A stretch of DNA of 64,000 bases, taken from contig JAEUWY010000020.1 of assembly GCA_022059125.1 (NCBI GenBank), positions 1,860,001 through 1,924,000 of the forward strand, written 5' to 3'. The stretch's first letter is position 1; every line of letters starts with the position of its first letter. The translations under genes were made by a program, and so were the position numbers. Below the pieces are notes generated by a model, which saw only the letters and a list, made by a program, of their open reading frames with translations, was not told the DNA's origin and searched no databases. Positions 10,829 to 22,179 of the stretch are shown here, in pieces. The stretch is from Corynespora cassiicola (Eukaryota; Ascomycota; Dothideomycetes; Pleosporales; Corynesporascaceae).

Positions 10829-12456
10829 CCGGCCGTCTGGCCCAGCCATCCAGAACGCGGTGCGAACCGTGGGTCTCGCGGCCGCTGGCTCGCGGGCCGG
10901 GAAACTAGCGTCAGGCCAACCCACGTGGAAGGGTGGGCCTCTTTTTTTATCTGGTTGTGGCTTGGATCTTTTCTTCGGCTTCGGCTTCGGCTTCTACGGT
11001 ACAGTGGTGTGGTGCGCGTTTTCCGTGCCATGCATGCGTGGAATGGATGGGGGCGCTAATTGGCTGGTGGAAAATGTTGGCGCTGGATCCCAAGATTAGG
11101 ACATGATGGGGATTTTGTTTGCTTTTTAAAAGGGGGGAAGGGAGGGAGGAAGGGAGAGAGAGAGAGTTGACGTGGCATGTTGGCGGAGGGGGGAGGGGTG
11201 TCTTGTGACCTTGCTGCTGCTGCGGAGCGTGCCTGGGTACTGCTGGTTGGCATGGCGACTGCGAATGAAGGGGCTGGGAGGGAGGTGGACGCTATTCAGG
11301 GACAGAGATGGGGCCAACGGTTGGGGTGGAGCTGGATCTGGTGGCTGGCTGGATGGATCGGAGCACGTGGGATGATCCGGCGGTTGGTTCCTGCGGTGTG
11401 TACTTGGTTCCTTTTTTGCATGTATTTTGGGATTGCGGTGTGGTTTGACGTGGTGTGATGGGAGTCGGGGCCGAATGGTATGATGTCGATGATCGGGATG
11501 AAGGCGTTGCCGACCATGGTAATACTCACAGGATGCCACGTGTTACATGGGAAACAACATACCCACTGGCTCTATCGAGCCTCTTCCAATGGATATTCTG
11601 CTGTCGTAGCTATTTGGAGGTTGGCTGTCAATATTGGTGGCGCCCCGTCTGACAGGGAGCTAGCAGCCTGTTGCGGTCTTCAAATCTGCGATCTTGAGGT
11701 ATATTGTTCACCACTCTTTTCGTTCTAAATCTAATATAGATTTGTGCAAGGTTCTACTGAATGGGCTCCTAGTTCCTTTGGCACTCCCCTGGTATCTATT
11801 TGAGGCGCCCGACAAGCGATCGATTCCCAATATTCAAAGCCCATGCGTCGATATAGCGACCGAAAAGCGGCTACAAAATAGCCTGCCTCATAAGCAAAAA
11901 CATACTAAGATACCTAGGTAGCTTTTACAGGCATCTGAATCATGTGATGGCAGTAGTGGATGAGCTATAGGGTAATCAGAGTGTCATTTTGCTCACCACC
12001 TCCCGGTTTGCTTGACAAACTGTCTTCGTGAACACTATGGCACTAGTAACTAGGCTTTGGATAGCAACGAAAATAAAAAACATGCGTTACTAAAAGAGAT
12101 GGTTATTCAGCAAGCTATTTCGTCGAGTCACGAAAGTCTGCGTCGTAAACTTCTTAGAGTAATTTTAAACCTGGCAGTGAAATATCGTTCTCTTCGCTGA
12201 AAGATGCTACAGATATGCCGAGTGGTTGCACTGAAATCCATCGCGTTATCATCTCCGGCTAATATACTCGTTTAAGGAGACTATGGCGGGGGTGGCGCCG
12301 TCATACTGGGGAACCCGTCAAACCAGACACATCCGCGCCTTCCTTGGCTGGGAAGGAGGGTGGGACACCAAAAAGCAAGACTGCAGGAGCTGAAGCTGAC
12401 GGAAGCCTCTTCTTCATTTTGGTGATAGATCTCGCAACAATATCGTCCCTTCTACC
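9455..12456. other. Intergenic between phosphatase and P450 genes
   Basis: About 3 kb without a supported gene. The first ~0.5 kb is probably the phosphatase 3' untranslated region. Tandem tetramers (GGCT units) occur at about 10794-10824 and TTCGGC units at about 10974-10994. The stretch 11690-12340 is less GC-rich and holds nothing recognisable. The 209-codon frame at 9970-10599 has no domain and odd composition. Confidence 0.55.
10794..10824. repeat. GGCT tetranucleotide microsatellite
   Basis: About seven uninterrupted ggct units followed by a GC-rich ggccgaccggccg inverted repeat. It lies in intergenic DNA. Confidence 0.9.
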
Positions 12457-14418
12457 ATGGCTTTTCCCGCTTCCGAGCGTACGGCGGACACTTTGTCATC
12501 GCTGTGGTCAAACCTCGAGGGAAGCATCAAGCTCGGACTTGGAGCGATATTGACCTTCCTCGCTGTATCCGTCATCCAATATGCCGTCGCATGCCAGCAA
12601 TACAACCACCAGCATGCGCAAACCTCCACCCTCCAACAACCTCCCATATACCCAACTCTCTTCCCTCTGACCAACATCTTCCACCTCCTCTTCAACACCC
12701 AAAGCCTCCTCGAGCGCATAACGTGCGTCTCCAACTCCTCCAACCCCTTGGCCTAAATAACCTTCCCCCGCCGCAGAACCCACAACGCCCACCCAACCTC
12801 AACCCGCCTCCCCCTCTTCCCCGGCACCACCCTAACCCTCCTCCAAGAACGCCCCTCCATCACCTCCCTCTGGCACTCGTCCTCAGTATCTAGCCCTATA
12901 AATGCCTTCGTCTTCGTCCTGCAGAACGTCTTCGGCATGTCAGAGGCGGCGCTCGCGCCCTACCGCGCCGACGACTCTGGCCCGTTCCCCAGGCCGCATC
13001 CCAAGAGTGGGGTCGAGGAGAGGAATAGGGTTGCGTATCTTGTGCATCGGAACATGACGACGGGGATGGTGGGGAAAGGGTTGGGGCCTGCGAGGGAGAG
13101 GTTGGAGGGTGGGGTTAGGAGGAGGGTTGGGGAGGTGCTGGGGGTGGTGGAGGGGGGTGGGAGTGAGGATGGGTGGGTGGAGAGGGAAGATTTGCTGCGT
13201 TTTGTGTATGAGATTGTGGGACTGGCGGTTGTGGAGGCCTTGTGTGGGCCTCTGCTGTTGGAGTGCAATCCAACTTTTGTTGAAGACTTTTGGGTATATG
13301 ATGCAAAGGTTCCGTTTATGGCGCGTGCCGTGCCGCGTTGGGTTATGCCAAAGGCGTATAGAGCGAGAGAAACACTGCTGAAACAGTTAAAAAATTGGTA
13401 TGCAACTGCTAGAAACAGATTCAAGAAGGAAGGATTAGGTTCTGATGGGGATAGTAGTGCTTGGGGTTCGGAGATGATGCGGGAGAGGCAAGAAGTGCTG
13501 TTGAAAGTCGATGGACAAGACGATACGAGTGTCGCAGCAATTGATCTGGGATTCATATGGGCGTATGTTTATTTCTCTCAGAAGCCTGTGCTTGCACAAA
13601 GCTAACTCCGTTGTTTTCTGACAAGCTCTGTATCCAATGTCCTCAACGCAACGACATGGGCAACTCTCCACATGTTCCAGGATCAAGGACTTCTTCAGCA
13701 AGTACGAAGCTCCCTGGATAATATAACCATCACCGATGAAGCCCCACATGAAATTCCAACCGCGAGTCTTGAAAAAGACCCCTTACTATCATCCATCTAC
13801 GCGGAAACTTTGCGCCTCTACGGCAAATCTTTCCTTGTAGTCTCCTCGCCGCATGAAAACATCGAGGTCGGAGGCCGATGGATCCTACCAAAAGGCGAGA
13901 TTGGATTGGTAAATTCTCACTGCTCACACATGGACAAGACCTTTTGGAACACAAGAAACGGCAAGCATCCAGTGGACGAGTTCTGGGCCGAGAGGTTTGT
14001 GCAACATCCCACCGACCCGGACTCTGGACCTGTAAAACCGGACCTCAGAAGTGAGTTGAAGATGGAGAAGAGCAGTGAGGGGGGAACACGACAGGAAGGC
14101 CCGTTTTTCTCATTGGATGGGCTGGATTCAGCCTGGATCCCATATGGAGGTAAGTCGTGCACATCAACCAGTCACCTTTTTGGAAAATGGAAAGTTCAGG
14201 GCAATTTAAATGCTGATACGGGTTTCGCAGGTGGCTACAAGAAATGCCCCGGCAGATTTCTGGCCAAGTCGGCCATCATGATGACTTGTGCACTGATTGC
14301 GGAGACGTTCGACTTGGAGATCCCCGCTAATGATGTAAAGACCAGCCCATGGAAATTTGGTATGGGAATTCTCAGACCAAAGAATGCAATTCCGTTCAGG
14401 ATTCGGAAGCGGAAATAA
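12457..14418 (+). CDS. Cytochrome P450, CYP7/CYP8-like
   Basis: A microsomal haem-thiolate monooxygenase of unknown substrate. Four exons (12457-12722, 12777-13562, 13626-14149, 14231-14418) with GT-AG introns of 54, 63 and 81 bp give 587 residues. An N-terminal membrane anchor lies at about residues 24-46 (LGLGAILTFLAVSVIQYAV). The I-helix-like stretch is WASVSNVLNATTW, the K-helix ExxR is ETLR (SIYAETLRLYGKS), and the haem loop is PYGGGYKKCPGR with the proximal Cys at about residue 531. Relative to the usual FxxGxxxCxG motif, Tyr replaces Phe and Lys replaces the common Arg/His two before Cys. The overall layout and the WxSxxN style I-helix resemble CYP7/CYP8 sterol- and prostanoid-type enzymes, which supports the subfamily call only loosely. 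No tailoring genes are adjacent, so a secondary-metabolite role is not indicated. Confidence 0.88.
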
Positions 14419-15360
14419 TGGCGGGTTGATGGGAGAATGAAACCCCGCAGCTTACGGGTGGCTAGCGCTCAGACGAGATGGTTAGGAATTGGCTACGCAA
14501 CGCCTACTTGAAGTAGTTCAACAATCGCAATTGATTGTCTAGCTATTGAATATATAGAATGCCAAGTTTCAATGTTCTACGAAGAATTTTTTTTTCCTAC
14601 ACATTTATAGTCAATCCTCCGCCCCCATCCTCCCACAACCACATCACCAACACCCCTCTTTTATCCATTCCCACGTAAGCACCCCCCGAACACCGCCTCA
14701 TCCCAACCCCGAACCACCCCTCCAAGAAAATTCTCCTCTCCAGTAAGAACCCGAATCCAGATCCACGACCCCAATTCCAATCCCACTCCCAACTACCCCC
14801 GGACACCGACCACCGCTCCGCCCCGCTCCAAGCCCGCATCTCAAAGCATTTTACACCAAGCCAGCTTATCGATAACCCCATTCTCGCCCTCGCTCCAGAA
14901 ATTACCCTGCATCAAGCCAGAGGCGGAGCAACAACCCACCCACCCACCAACACGAACGCCCCCTCCCCTTCCCTCCCGTTTCTCATTCCTTTCCCGCCCA
15001 CCCGTCTCGCAATTCGAGTCCGACAAACCCTCCCTCCCTCCCTGCATGAATGCATGTATGCATGCATGCACACAGACCAGACAGACGTGCGCGAACCGAA
15101 CCGAACCCGCTTACTCATTCTCGCAACATGGCCAACATGCCCACAAAGGATACGTACGTACATTGCATGCATACGTGAGTGCATGCACACTCGCATAGCA
15201 TAGCAGGGCAGGGCAGGGCAGGGCATAGCATAGCATGGCATACGTGCGTTACTCCGACATGTCAGTCCGTCCCGCCGGCCTCACGGTGTACGGAGCGGGG
15301 TCCATCCTCGCTGGCCCATGCCATGGTCACAAAAAACGACAATAACGTGAAATTACCGCT

Positions 15361-15392
15361 GTGGTGGTGGTGGTGGTGGTGGTGGTGGTGGT
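15361..15392. repeat. GTG trinucleotide microsatellite
   Basis: About ten tandem gtg units in intergenic DNA. Confidence 0.9.
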
Positions 15393-15937
15393 GCGGAGCG
15401 GAGCGGCGACGGGGGGAGCGTGAGACGGGCGGGCGGTTTCAGGTCATGTCTTGTGAGGCGTGGAGCATGGGAGGGGCTGGCCTGGGCTGGGGCGAGGGGA
15501 GGGCACGAGAGGTGGACTGAAAGTGCACCTACCTGGGTATCTAGGTACTTGAGTGGGAAGTAGAGTGTTGATGGTACATTGCGAGGTATCTGCTTTGTGG
15601 GGGGGAGGGCATGCGTGAGGCGTGGACTGTGTAGGATTAATAAGGAGGTGGTGGGCACGTGAGGGTTTGGGGGGGTTTCCAAGGTTCCAAGGTTGTTGGC
15701 GATAGAGTGGTGTCTTAAATTGGAAATGATATAATTGTCCTTGGTGGTGTGTAGTGGGGGTCAGATGCTGGGATGAGTCGGCAGATGATGGGGAATGAGT
15801 CACGATACATGTGAATGACGATTTTCGTTTGCAGTGATTGGTGATTGTTGTATTTGTTCAGTTGCAGAGCGGAGCTCGACCGTATGCTCGACGCAAATTT
15901 CCCTATCCCATGCCTTATCCTAACATGTGACTATCGT

Positions 15938-15967
15938 TCCTGTTCCTGTTCCTGTTCCTGTTCCTGT
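15938..15967. repeat. TTCCTG hexamer microsatellite
   Basis: Five tandem ttcctg units in intergenic DNA. Confidence 0.9.
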
Positions 15968-16358
15968 ACCGTGCGAGTTCCTTGATGCCTTCTGTATGCA
16001 AAACCGTGCAACCAAACTAGGCAAAGCGAGAGAAAGAGCGACTCGGGTGGGGCGCGTACTGAATGTACTCCAAGTGTGCGAGCACAATCTTCCCATCGTA
16101 AATCATAGCGAACACAATTGTCGCATAGCGAGCGTAATAGCGTGTGTATCGTCAAGAGCGGCTTGCGCCGGTTGTGTAAAAATCAAGCTTTGAATAAGAA
16201 AAACACGAGAGAAGCCCAAAAAAGTGCGCCCCTCTCCATGTACTTAAAAAAACGAAATGATGATGGCCGCCTCAACATGAGATTTCATATTGTATGACGG
16301 GGCAGAATACGTCGGAAATTAGATTCTGACTTGGAAAGAGAGAAGAAAAACGTATCAT

Positions 16359-16640
16359 TTACAGGGTAGAAAACACCCGCCCGCCCGATGAGTCGACCGA
16401 CAATGCGGTCATCGGAGGTGGCGGTAGTCTGGGGGTTAGCCTAACAAAAATCGCGAACAAAACAATCAGAAAAAGAAACAGGCCATAAGCCCTCGACGTC
16501 TCGGTGGCGCCAAACTTGTAGACTCCGGGAGATAAGTTGAGAGCTGGGCGTTGGGTATCCTGCAACATGCTGGTCGATCCGATATCCATCCGTCCTCCAA
16601 TGCTGGCGTCCATTTCAAATGCAATGCAACAAGTCGTCAT
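16359..16640 (-). CDS. Possible small single-pass membrane protein
   Basis: An ATG-initiated frame of 93 codons starts 83 bp downstream of the stop of the J-domain gene, on the same strand. A second in-frame ATG is 9 codons further in (MDASIGGRMDIGSTSMLQDT). The predicted protein has a polar N-terminal half, a hydrophobic segment AYGLFLFLIVLFAIFV at about residues 51-66 suited to one membrane span, and a short Pro-rich tail. Codon choice is moderately coding-like. I do not recognise the family. It could equally be 3' untranslated sequence of the J-domain gene or a spliced terminal exon, so the call is weak. Confidence 0.35.
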   Translation of the reverse strand: MTTCCIAFEMDASIGGRMDIGSTSMLQDTQRPALNLSPGVYKFGATETSRAYGLFLFLIVLFAIFVRLTPRLPPPPMTALSVDSSGGRVFSTL

Positions 16641-16723
16641 AGGAATTTCGACCTAACCCAACGGGTACTACCCGGAAAATCCGTACGATTCCTCAAGATC
16701 CGTATTAGCACATGCACTCTCAA

Positions 16724-18532
16724 CTAGTAGACATACGTGGCAGTTCTGCCAAGCGTAGGTTTCGATGCATACTCTCGGTCTCGATCAAGTCGGTCGCGAC
16801 CCCTGGACGCGCTGTAGACAATGTCATCGGGCGCAAAGTCGCGTCGGGCATAGCTGATCTTGTCAGGCGAAAAGCTGGTCTGACGTCGACCGTTCTCTCG
16901 ACGGTTGTAATCTGGCGTGACTTCACCGTACAAGCGTTGCCTTCCTCGCTCGTCGCGGCTCGGGCTCACATTGGTGGTTGCGGCGCGCCCGAGGGGAGGC
17001 GGCACCGCCATCTCCTTGGGAGCAGTAGTCGTGTACTTTGCAGATGTGTTCGCAGTCTGCCGATTGGCTCCCATCGGGGGCTTGGAAAGTGGCGAAGGTG
17101 AGCGTGCGCGACGTCCAGGCTCACGGAGGACAGTGCGGTGGCCATTTGCCACACCCACATCTTCAGCTCTCAACGTGACACCGCCATTTTGTGTGGGGTA
17201 GTAGTACTTTGTTGTCGAGGGCGGCTGGGTGGGTTGGGGTGGCGGAATCGTAGGGAACGATTTGTCCGCGCTGCTTGACTCACGCTCTCGCGGCGACGCA
17301 GTTTCGGAGCTGCGCAGGCCCGAAGGACGACTCGAAGTCGTCTCCTTCCTGCGAGACGATGAGTGGGGGGCCGGCATCGTTTCAGAGCGGCGGAACATGG
17401 GCGAAGGGGATGTCTCGGTGCGGCGATGAGCGTCGGTATACGATCGCTGAGGAGCCGTTCGAGCAGCGTGCAGGTCGGCCGGAGAAGAGTTGGAGTGTTT
17501 GAATGGGGGTGGAGATTCCCATTCCACAATCTCTGGAATGACCTTGCGGTCACGCTCTCCGCGGACTGACGAAGACTGGCGGTCCTTGGGCCGGGCTGAT
17601 GACCTGCGAACGGGCTCTGGACGGTCTCGCCGGGAAGAAGAGGCCTTATCGTAGTACTCGGGGCGTACGTCGCGCGACGAAGTGGTCCTGCTCGTAGAAG
17701 GGCGCGTCTCGGCGTCGCGGTTGGAGGATCGAATGTAGCGGAGAGCGTCGTCCATTTGTTCAGTCTCCTTGCGTTGACGTTCGTAGTTTTTGCGCAGAGT
17801 TTCGGCTTGGGCTCGCGCAGCGGCAGCTTGCTGTCGGGCTGCTTCATCGTCTTCTCGCTTACGCGCCTCCTCACTGCGCCTCTTGTACTCGGCTTCGTAG
17901 CGGGCCTTCTCGTCGCTCGAGTAGCCTTCTTCAGGTGCGACAAATTTGGCGCCACGTTCCCTACGCTCTTCGCGGTCGCGGGTCTTCTTGTGTTCTGAGC
18001 GCGTGCGGTCCGTCGTGTAGCGGGTCACCTTGATGGGCTCCCTCTCGGCACGGGCGCTGCGGGAGGACGTGGTATGCTTGGGGTAGGCCTCATACGTGTC
18101 GAATTTGCGGGTGTCGTAGTAGCGGTCGTCGTCGTGTGCGCGGGCTGGCTTGCGCTCCTCGTAGCGTTGCGAGGAAGACGGGGCGGAGAACGGGGTGGAT
18201 CCTTGCGGGGCAGCCGTGCGGACGCCATACGACTTGGACTCTGGAGTATTGTGGGTGGTGGTGCTCGTCCTGGCAAACTTCTCTTTCCGCAGCTGGTCCA
18301 GCTTCACCTCTGCATCGTAGCGTGCGCGCTTCTCCTCGTCTCCGATCAGTTCGTAGGCTTGCTGTATCCGGTCGAACTCCTCTCGCTTCTGCTGCTTTAA
18401 CGACTCGTCGGTGACCTTGTCGGGATGGCACTTGAGGACCAGTTTGCGATATGTCTGCTTGATGAGGGCGGCTTCGGCGTCCTTGGGAACTCCCAAGGCC
18501 TTGTAGGGGTCTGGGGGGAGGGGGTCGCTCAT
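16724..18532 (-). CDS. J-domain (DnaJ/Hsp40-type) protein
   Basis: A co-chaperone-type protein expected to stimulate Hsp70 ATPase activity. The start MSDPLPPDPYKALGVPKDA is the ATG immediately before the conserved J-domain, giving 602 residues in one exon. The J-domain occupies about residues 8-78 and has the essential HPD in KLVLKCHPDKVTDE. Next comes a Ser/Arg-rich region, then a highly charged predicted coiled coil at about residues 185-255 (KARYEAEYKRRSEEARKRED, RAQAETLRKNYERQRKETEQ), and a long disordered Arg/Ser/Pro-rich tail. There is no Gly/Phe region or zinc centre, so it is a class C J-protein. RS-like composition suggests a nuclear or RNA-linked role, which is inference only. Confidence 0.88.
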   Translation of the reverse strand: MSDPLPPDPYKALGVPKDAEAALIKQTYRKLVLKCHPDKVTDESLKQQKREEFDRIQQAYELIGDEEKRARYDAEVKLDQLRKEKFARTSTTTHNTPESKSYGVRTAAPQGSTPFSAPSSSQRYEERKPARAHDDDRYYDTRKFDTYEAYPKHTTSSRSARAEREPIKVTRYTTDRTRSEHKKTRDREERRERGAKFVAPEEGYSSDEKARYEAEYKRRSEEARKREDDEAARQQAAAARAQAETLRKNYERQRKETEQMDDALRYIRSSNRDAETRPSTSRTTSSRDVRPEYYDKASSSRRDRPEPVRRSSARPKDRQSSSVRGERDRKVIPEIVEWESPPPFKHSNSSPADLHAARTAPQRSYTDAHRRTETSPSPMFRRSETMPAPHSSSRRKETTSSRPSGLRSSETASPRERESSSADKSFPTIPPPQPTQPPSTTKYYYPTQNGGVTLRAEDVGVANGHRTVLREPGRRARSPSPLSKPPMGANRQTANTSAKYTTTAPKEMAVPPPLGRAATTNVSPSRDERGRQRLYGEVTPDYNRRENGRRQTSFSPDKISYARRDFAPDDIVYSASRGRDRLDRDREYASKPTLGRTATYVY

Positions 18533-20922
18533 GGTGGGTGTGGTTGTTGTTTGGGTGGGGGGCGGGAACAAGTGGATGGGGGACTAGAGGCTATAAGAAG
18601 GGTCAGGCACGGGGGCTTGGGTCGCAAAGGCGGTCCCTGAGGCACATGCACGCCGCCAAGTGAGTGCGGGTCAATGCCGGTCGGGCGAGGGGTGGCGGTG
18701 GTGGTGGTGGTACGCGGCTGGGGCGCAGAAGAGGCAAAAAAAGGTACCGGAAAGCCGTGTGGGGGGGATAGAAGGCTGGTACGAGGGGACGAACGGCAGG
18801 GCGTTCGGTGTGCGCCGTGGTTAAATGAGAGTCGGGTTGTTGGGTGTTGAGCGGTGGTGCGGCGGGCAGCTACCTATGAGGTAGGGATGGGGTGACTGGC
18901 GGTCGGCTGAGTAAGGCCTGTTCCTGGCTGGGCTGGCGTCTCAGGAAGAAGACCGAAGAAGGTGTGGCAAAGCGATGTGCAGTGGATTTCCAGGCCTGAG
19001 TCAGCGGTAAACCGGCGGCTGCGGGTACTAGAACACGCTCGAGGCTGTGTAAGAAGTCTCTAAGCGGGATGCACGCTGGTTGCAGTCGCAGTCGCGTTGC
19101 TGTCGTGGTTTCCGTGGGCACCGTCGGCCGAGAAGAGAGGTCTGCGGACGTCGGCCTGCGGACGAAGCGGTGAGAGAGTCGACGTCACTGAGGGTTTCAG
19201 CGACACGAGACGGGAAGCCCAGAGTTCCGAAGTATCGAGCCGTCGCAGCAGGTCCGGAACCCGGCGAGGAGAGGGAGGAGGCTGGCGAAAAAGAAAGCAG
19301 GTGGGAATTGGAATTAGAATGGCAGGAGCCGCGGAGCAGCGGGGTGTGAATATAGCAGGGCGATGGGCAATGGGCAATGGGTGAAGGGGGAAGGGGGGGA
19401 GGAATAAGCCTGCGGCCGCGCCGTTTGGGGGTCGCTGGATGGCTAATATGGGATGTCGCTCCTGGCAGGGCTCGACAAGGCTCGACGAGGCACTCTCTCG
19501 ATGGGCGTGGGCATGGCGGGCATGGATGGGCGTGGGCGGCGCAAAGGCCCCAAAGGCGCTGGAGGGCTGTCGTCTCTCCACTCTGCCGACGTCCTCTCCA
19601 CTCCGTCCACAGGGTTGCGCGGCCGCAGGGAGGGCTCCAGCCGTCACGCAGCACCTGAGCGCTGGCCCTGGGCTATTGCTCCCTCTGCTGGGCTCGCCTG
19701 GGCCCGACTGGCCGCTGCTGGCCTCTGCTGGCCTCTGCTGGCCCGTACCGGCCTGTACTGGCCTCTCCAGCTGCTGATGGCTGGTGTCGCATGGTGTCGC
19801 AGCCCACGGGCAGCCCACTGGCAGCCCACTGGCCACTCTGGCAGCTGCTACACCTGTCGCGCAGCGCCGGCGGGCACCGCACCCCAGTCGCGGGCCACTC
19901 TTCGCATCGCGCAAGCCGCCTGCACCTCGTCCAACTCGTCCCAGGCCTGCAGACGCCTGCAAAGGCCTGCACGCTGCACTGCGTCGCCGGACCCAGCGGT
20001 TAGAAACACAGGCCCAATCACGCCCGCCCCCCGGCACATGGCAGGCTTGGGCGAAGTTTTGGACCTGCGGCTGGCCGTCCCATGATAGGCGCGACGGCCG
20101 CAGTTGACGACCTGGTTCGAGACATTTTGTGCTCGTTTGTGACCACGGCCAGCCCGCCCAATGACAATTTTTCTCGAGCCTGCATTTCCGAGTAGGCTGG
20201 CCGTCCAATGCGATGGTCGTCCTGTGCGGGAAGAAGCAAAGTGAAGCCGGCCGCCCCTCCCCTCTCAACCGTTAGCTGATCCTCGGGAGACATGACGGCC
20301 ACCGATCCACCTGCCCCAAGCCGGCTCCAGGGCAACGAGCAGCGCCTCGGAACGGCGATTCGTGCGGAGTGGGCGTGCAGTCACGAGGCACACGCAGACT
20401 AGGCCGGCGGATCGGGAGGGCACCAGAGGACGCCAGAGGGCACCAGGGGGACGAGGGGGACGAGGGGGACGACGAGCACCTCTCGGCCCTGAGCAGTCAT
20501 GGGCCCGCCCTGTCTCAACCGGCCAGCATTGGTCCTGGGCGCCGGGCGGTTGCATCGCCAGGCAGACATTTTGTTAACTCGATCCGTTCCGCATGGCAGA
20601 CGTTAGCTCACCCACGATACTCCGCGTGAGTGGTAGATGGCGAAGGCGATGCGGGGGCTTGCTGCACCAGAGCGGGGCACCGCCGACGACATCACTACCA
20701 ATAGCGGCTCCATTGTCGACGCTTCCGGCGCCCACTGCTCTCGTGTTGCTCCTACGTGTACAGGCTTGATTGAGCAACCCACGAGCCTCAGGGCTGCATC
20801 GCTGCGATACTGCAAAGCTGCTAAGCTGCGAACTGCCACGATGAACGCCATCGGCGCCTCCCAGTGAGATCATTGCTGGCTGTTGGCAGCCTCCCTCTGG
20901 CTCGACTCCCGGCGCCGCTACA
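18533..20922. other. GC-rich intergenic island
   Basis: About 2.4 kb without a supported gene. A GGT run lies at about 18695-18712. From about 19400 to 20550 the DNA is GC-rich and open in many frames, including a 402-codon minus frame (20268-19060) whose translation is Arg/Gly/Ala/Pro-rich with no domain. CTCTGCTGGCC-type minisatellite units lie at about 19715-19745. The right end (20600-20900) has more normal composition but no gene. Confidence 0.55.
19713..19766. repeat. CTCTGCTGGCC-type minisatellite
   Basis: Imperfect 10-mer units built on tggcctctgc, with diverged tggcc-containing copies on the right. A closely related unit occurs near 46951-46980 in another intergenic island. Confidence 0.75.
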
Positions 20923-22179
20923 TCATTCCGCAGTCCATCCCGAGTCCCAGACGGGCAGACTGATGTCAACCACAACGGGCTTGTTGAATGACTTGGGACC
21001 ACCTGTTCTAGGCCCCAGCAGTGCCGCATTGATCATACACGTCTCCCTCCGCTCAGTGCCCTCCACGTCAGCCTCGCCCTCGCCCTCGCCCTCGCCCTCG
21101 CCCTTGCCCTCACCACCGCCCTCACCACCGCTGACATGGCTACCGTCGCCCGGGGCCCCTGCTTGGCGGTATTCGATTGCGCCTCCTTGCACCGCTCTCC
21201 ATCCTGCCTCACCATCAAGAGCCGCCTCGAGGGATGATGTTGAAATAAGACTGCCAGGCTGAAGGACCTCCGGGTGCATGACTTGGCCCCCAACCACAGT
21301 CCGAGTCAGGAAGTCGCGAACAGGGCTTCGTATTTGCACACCGGAATTCCTCAGAGGACGCCCTCCCTTCGGGGTCAGGTCCACCAGTGACTGCTTGTTG
21401 TTGCCCTCCCCAGGATCCCTCCATTCCTCCACCCCTCCTCCGTCCTGACATGCACCTCCTGGAACATGACGGTTCCACTGCACACGCCCTACTCCACGTG
21501 CTTCGTGTATGTGCCCGAAGACGCAGAGCATTGGCCGCACACGCCGTAGGGCGTGAATCAGGGCCTCACAGCCTGATCGATCGTCCTTGGTGGCCCTGTC
21601 GCAGTGGCCCTTGGGCGGGGTATGGGTGACGACGACATGGGCGTCTGAGGGAATGGCATCCCATAGCACCGATGCTCTACAGGCTTCATATTGAAAGGCC
21701 CAGTCGTCGACCTTGGGCGTGCACGGGCTCCCATACACCTTGAAGCACGTCCTCGGCCCCTCTGGCGAGTTGAGGAAGATGCACGCAGCCTCATTCTCCA
21801 GATACGTGATCGATTTCGATTCAGTGAGCAGCCTCCGATTCTGCTCTGGGTCCTGGGGGCTTGGCCAGCGCCACGAGGAGCCGTGTCCCTTGTAGAAATC
21901 TCTGTCGAGCGTGATGTCGTGGTTTCCTAGCAACTCGTCAGTCCAGAGAGTCCCCACAGAAGAGCACAGCTAACTGCTTAGTGTACCAGCGACTACAATC
22001 TTCGCCTCAAAGTCCGTCTTCTCTAGCCACTCGACCGTCTTCTTCAACTCTGAGTAGCTCCCCTGGTTCGTCAGATCTCCGGCATGGATCAGCACGTCAC
22101 CCTTTGGCAGCTTGGGCGTTTGGTTGTGAGTATCCGAAATGCACACGATGCGCGTCTTGCGCGACTTGGGGCCCGACAT
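20923..22179 (-). CDS. Calcineurin-like metallophosphoesterase (MPPED/UPF0046 type)
   Basis: A dimetal phosphoesterase of unknown substrate. Two exons, 22179-21987 and 21926-20923, flank a 60-bp GT-AG intron (21986-21927), giving 398 residues. All metal-binding blocks are present in order: CISDTHNQ, GDVLIHAGDLTNQG, VVAGNHDI (formed across the splice), VVVTHTPPKGHCD and VFGHIHEARG. This order and the short N-terminus match the MPPED1/2-like branch. An insertion after the GHIH block and a long C-terminus are unusual: the region around residue 330 holds a Gly/Glu repeat encoded by GCCCTC hexamers, and the last 60 residues look disordered. The start ATG directly precedes MSGPKSRKTRIVCISDTHN, so no signal peptide is expected and a cytosolic site is likely. 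Confidence 0.9.
21067..21102. repeat. Coding CCCTCG hexamer repeat (Gly-Glu)
   Basis: Tandem ccctcg-type hexamers inside the metallophosphoesterase gene encode alternating Gly and Glu on the minus strand. The period of six keeps the frame whatever the copy number, so length polymorphism is likely to be tolerated. Confidence 0.85.

Larger units (their letters stand above)
14419..16358. other. Intergenic, repeat-rich
   Basis: About 1.9 kb between convergent genes with no supported CDS. From 14600 to 15010 the plus strand is C-rich. ATGCATGC-type and GCATAGCATAG/GGGCA repeats occupy 15045-15240. A GTG trinucleotide run lies at 15361-15392, and TTCCTG hexamers at 15938-15967. Open frames here follow the repeats and are not convincing. 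Confidence 0.6.

Noticed and set aside
19060..20268. 402-codon minus-strand open frame
   Set aside because: Translation is Arg/Gly/Ala/Pro/Cys-rich with repeat-derived segments, has no domain, and several other frames in the same GC-rich block are equally open.
21981..22179. Metallophosphoesterase as two separate genes
   Set aside because: The N-terminal and C-terminal frames join in phase across a 60-bp GT-AG intron and together restore the GNHD metal motif.
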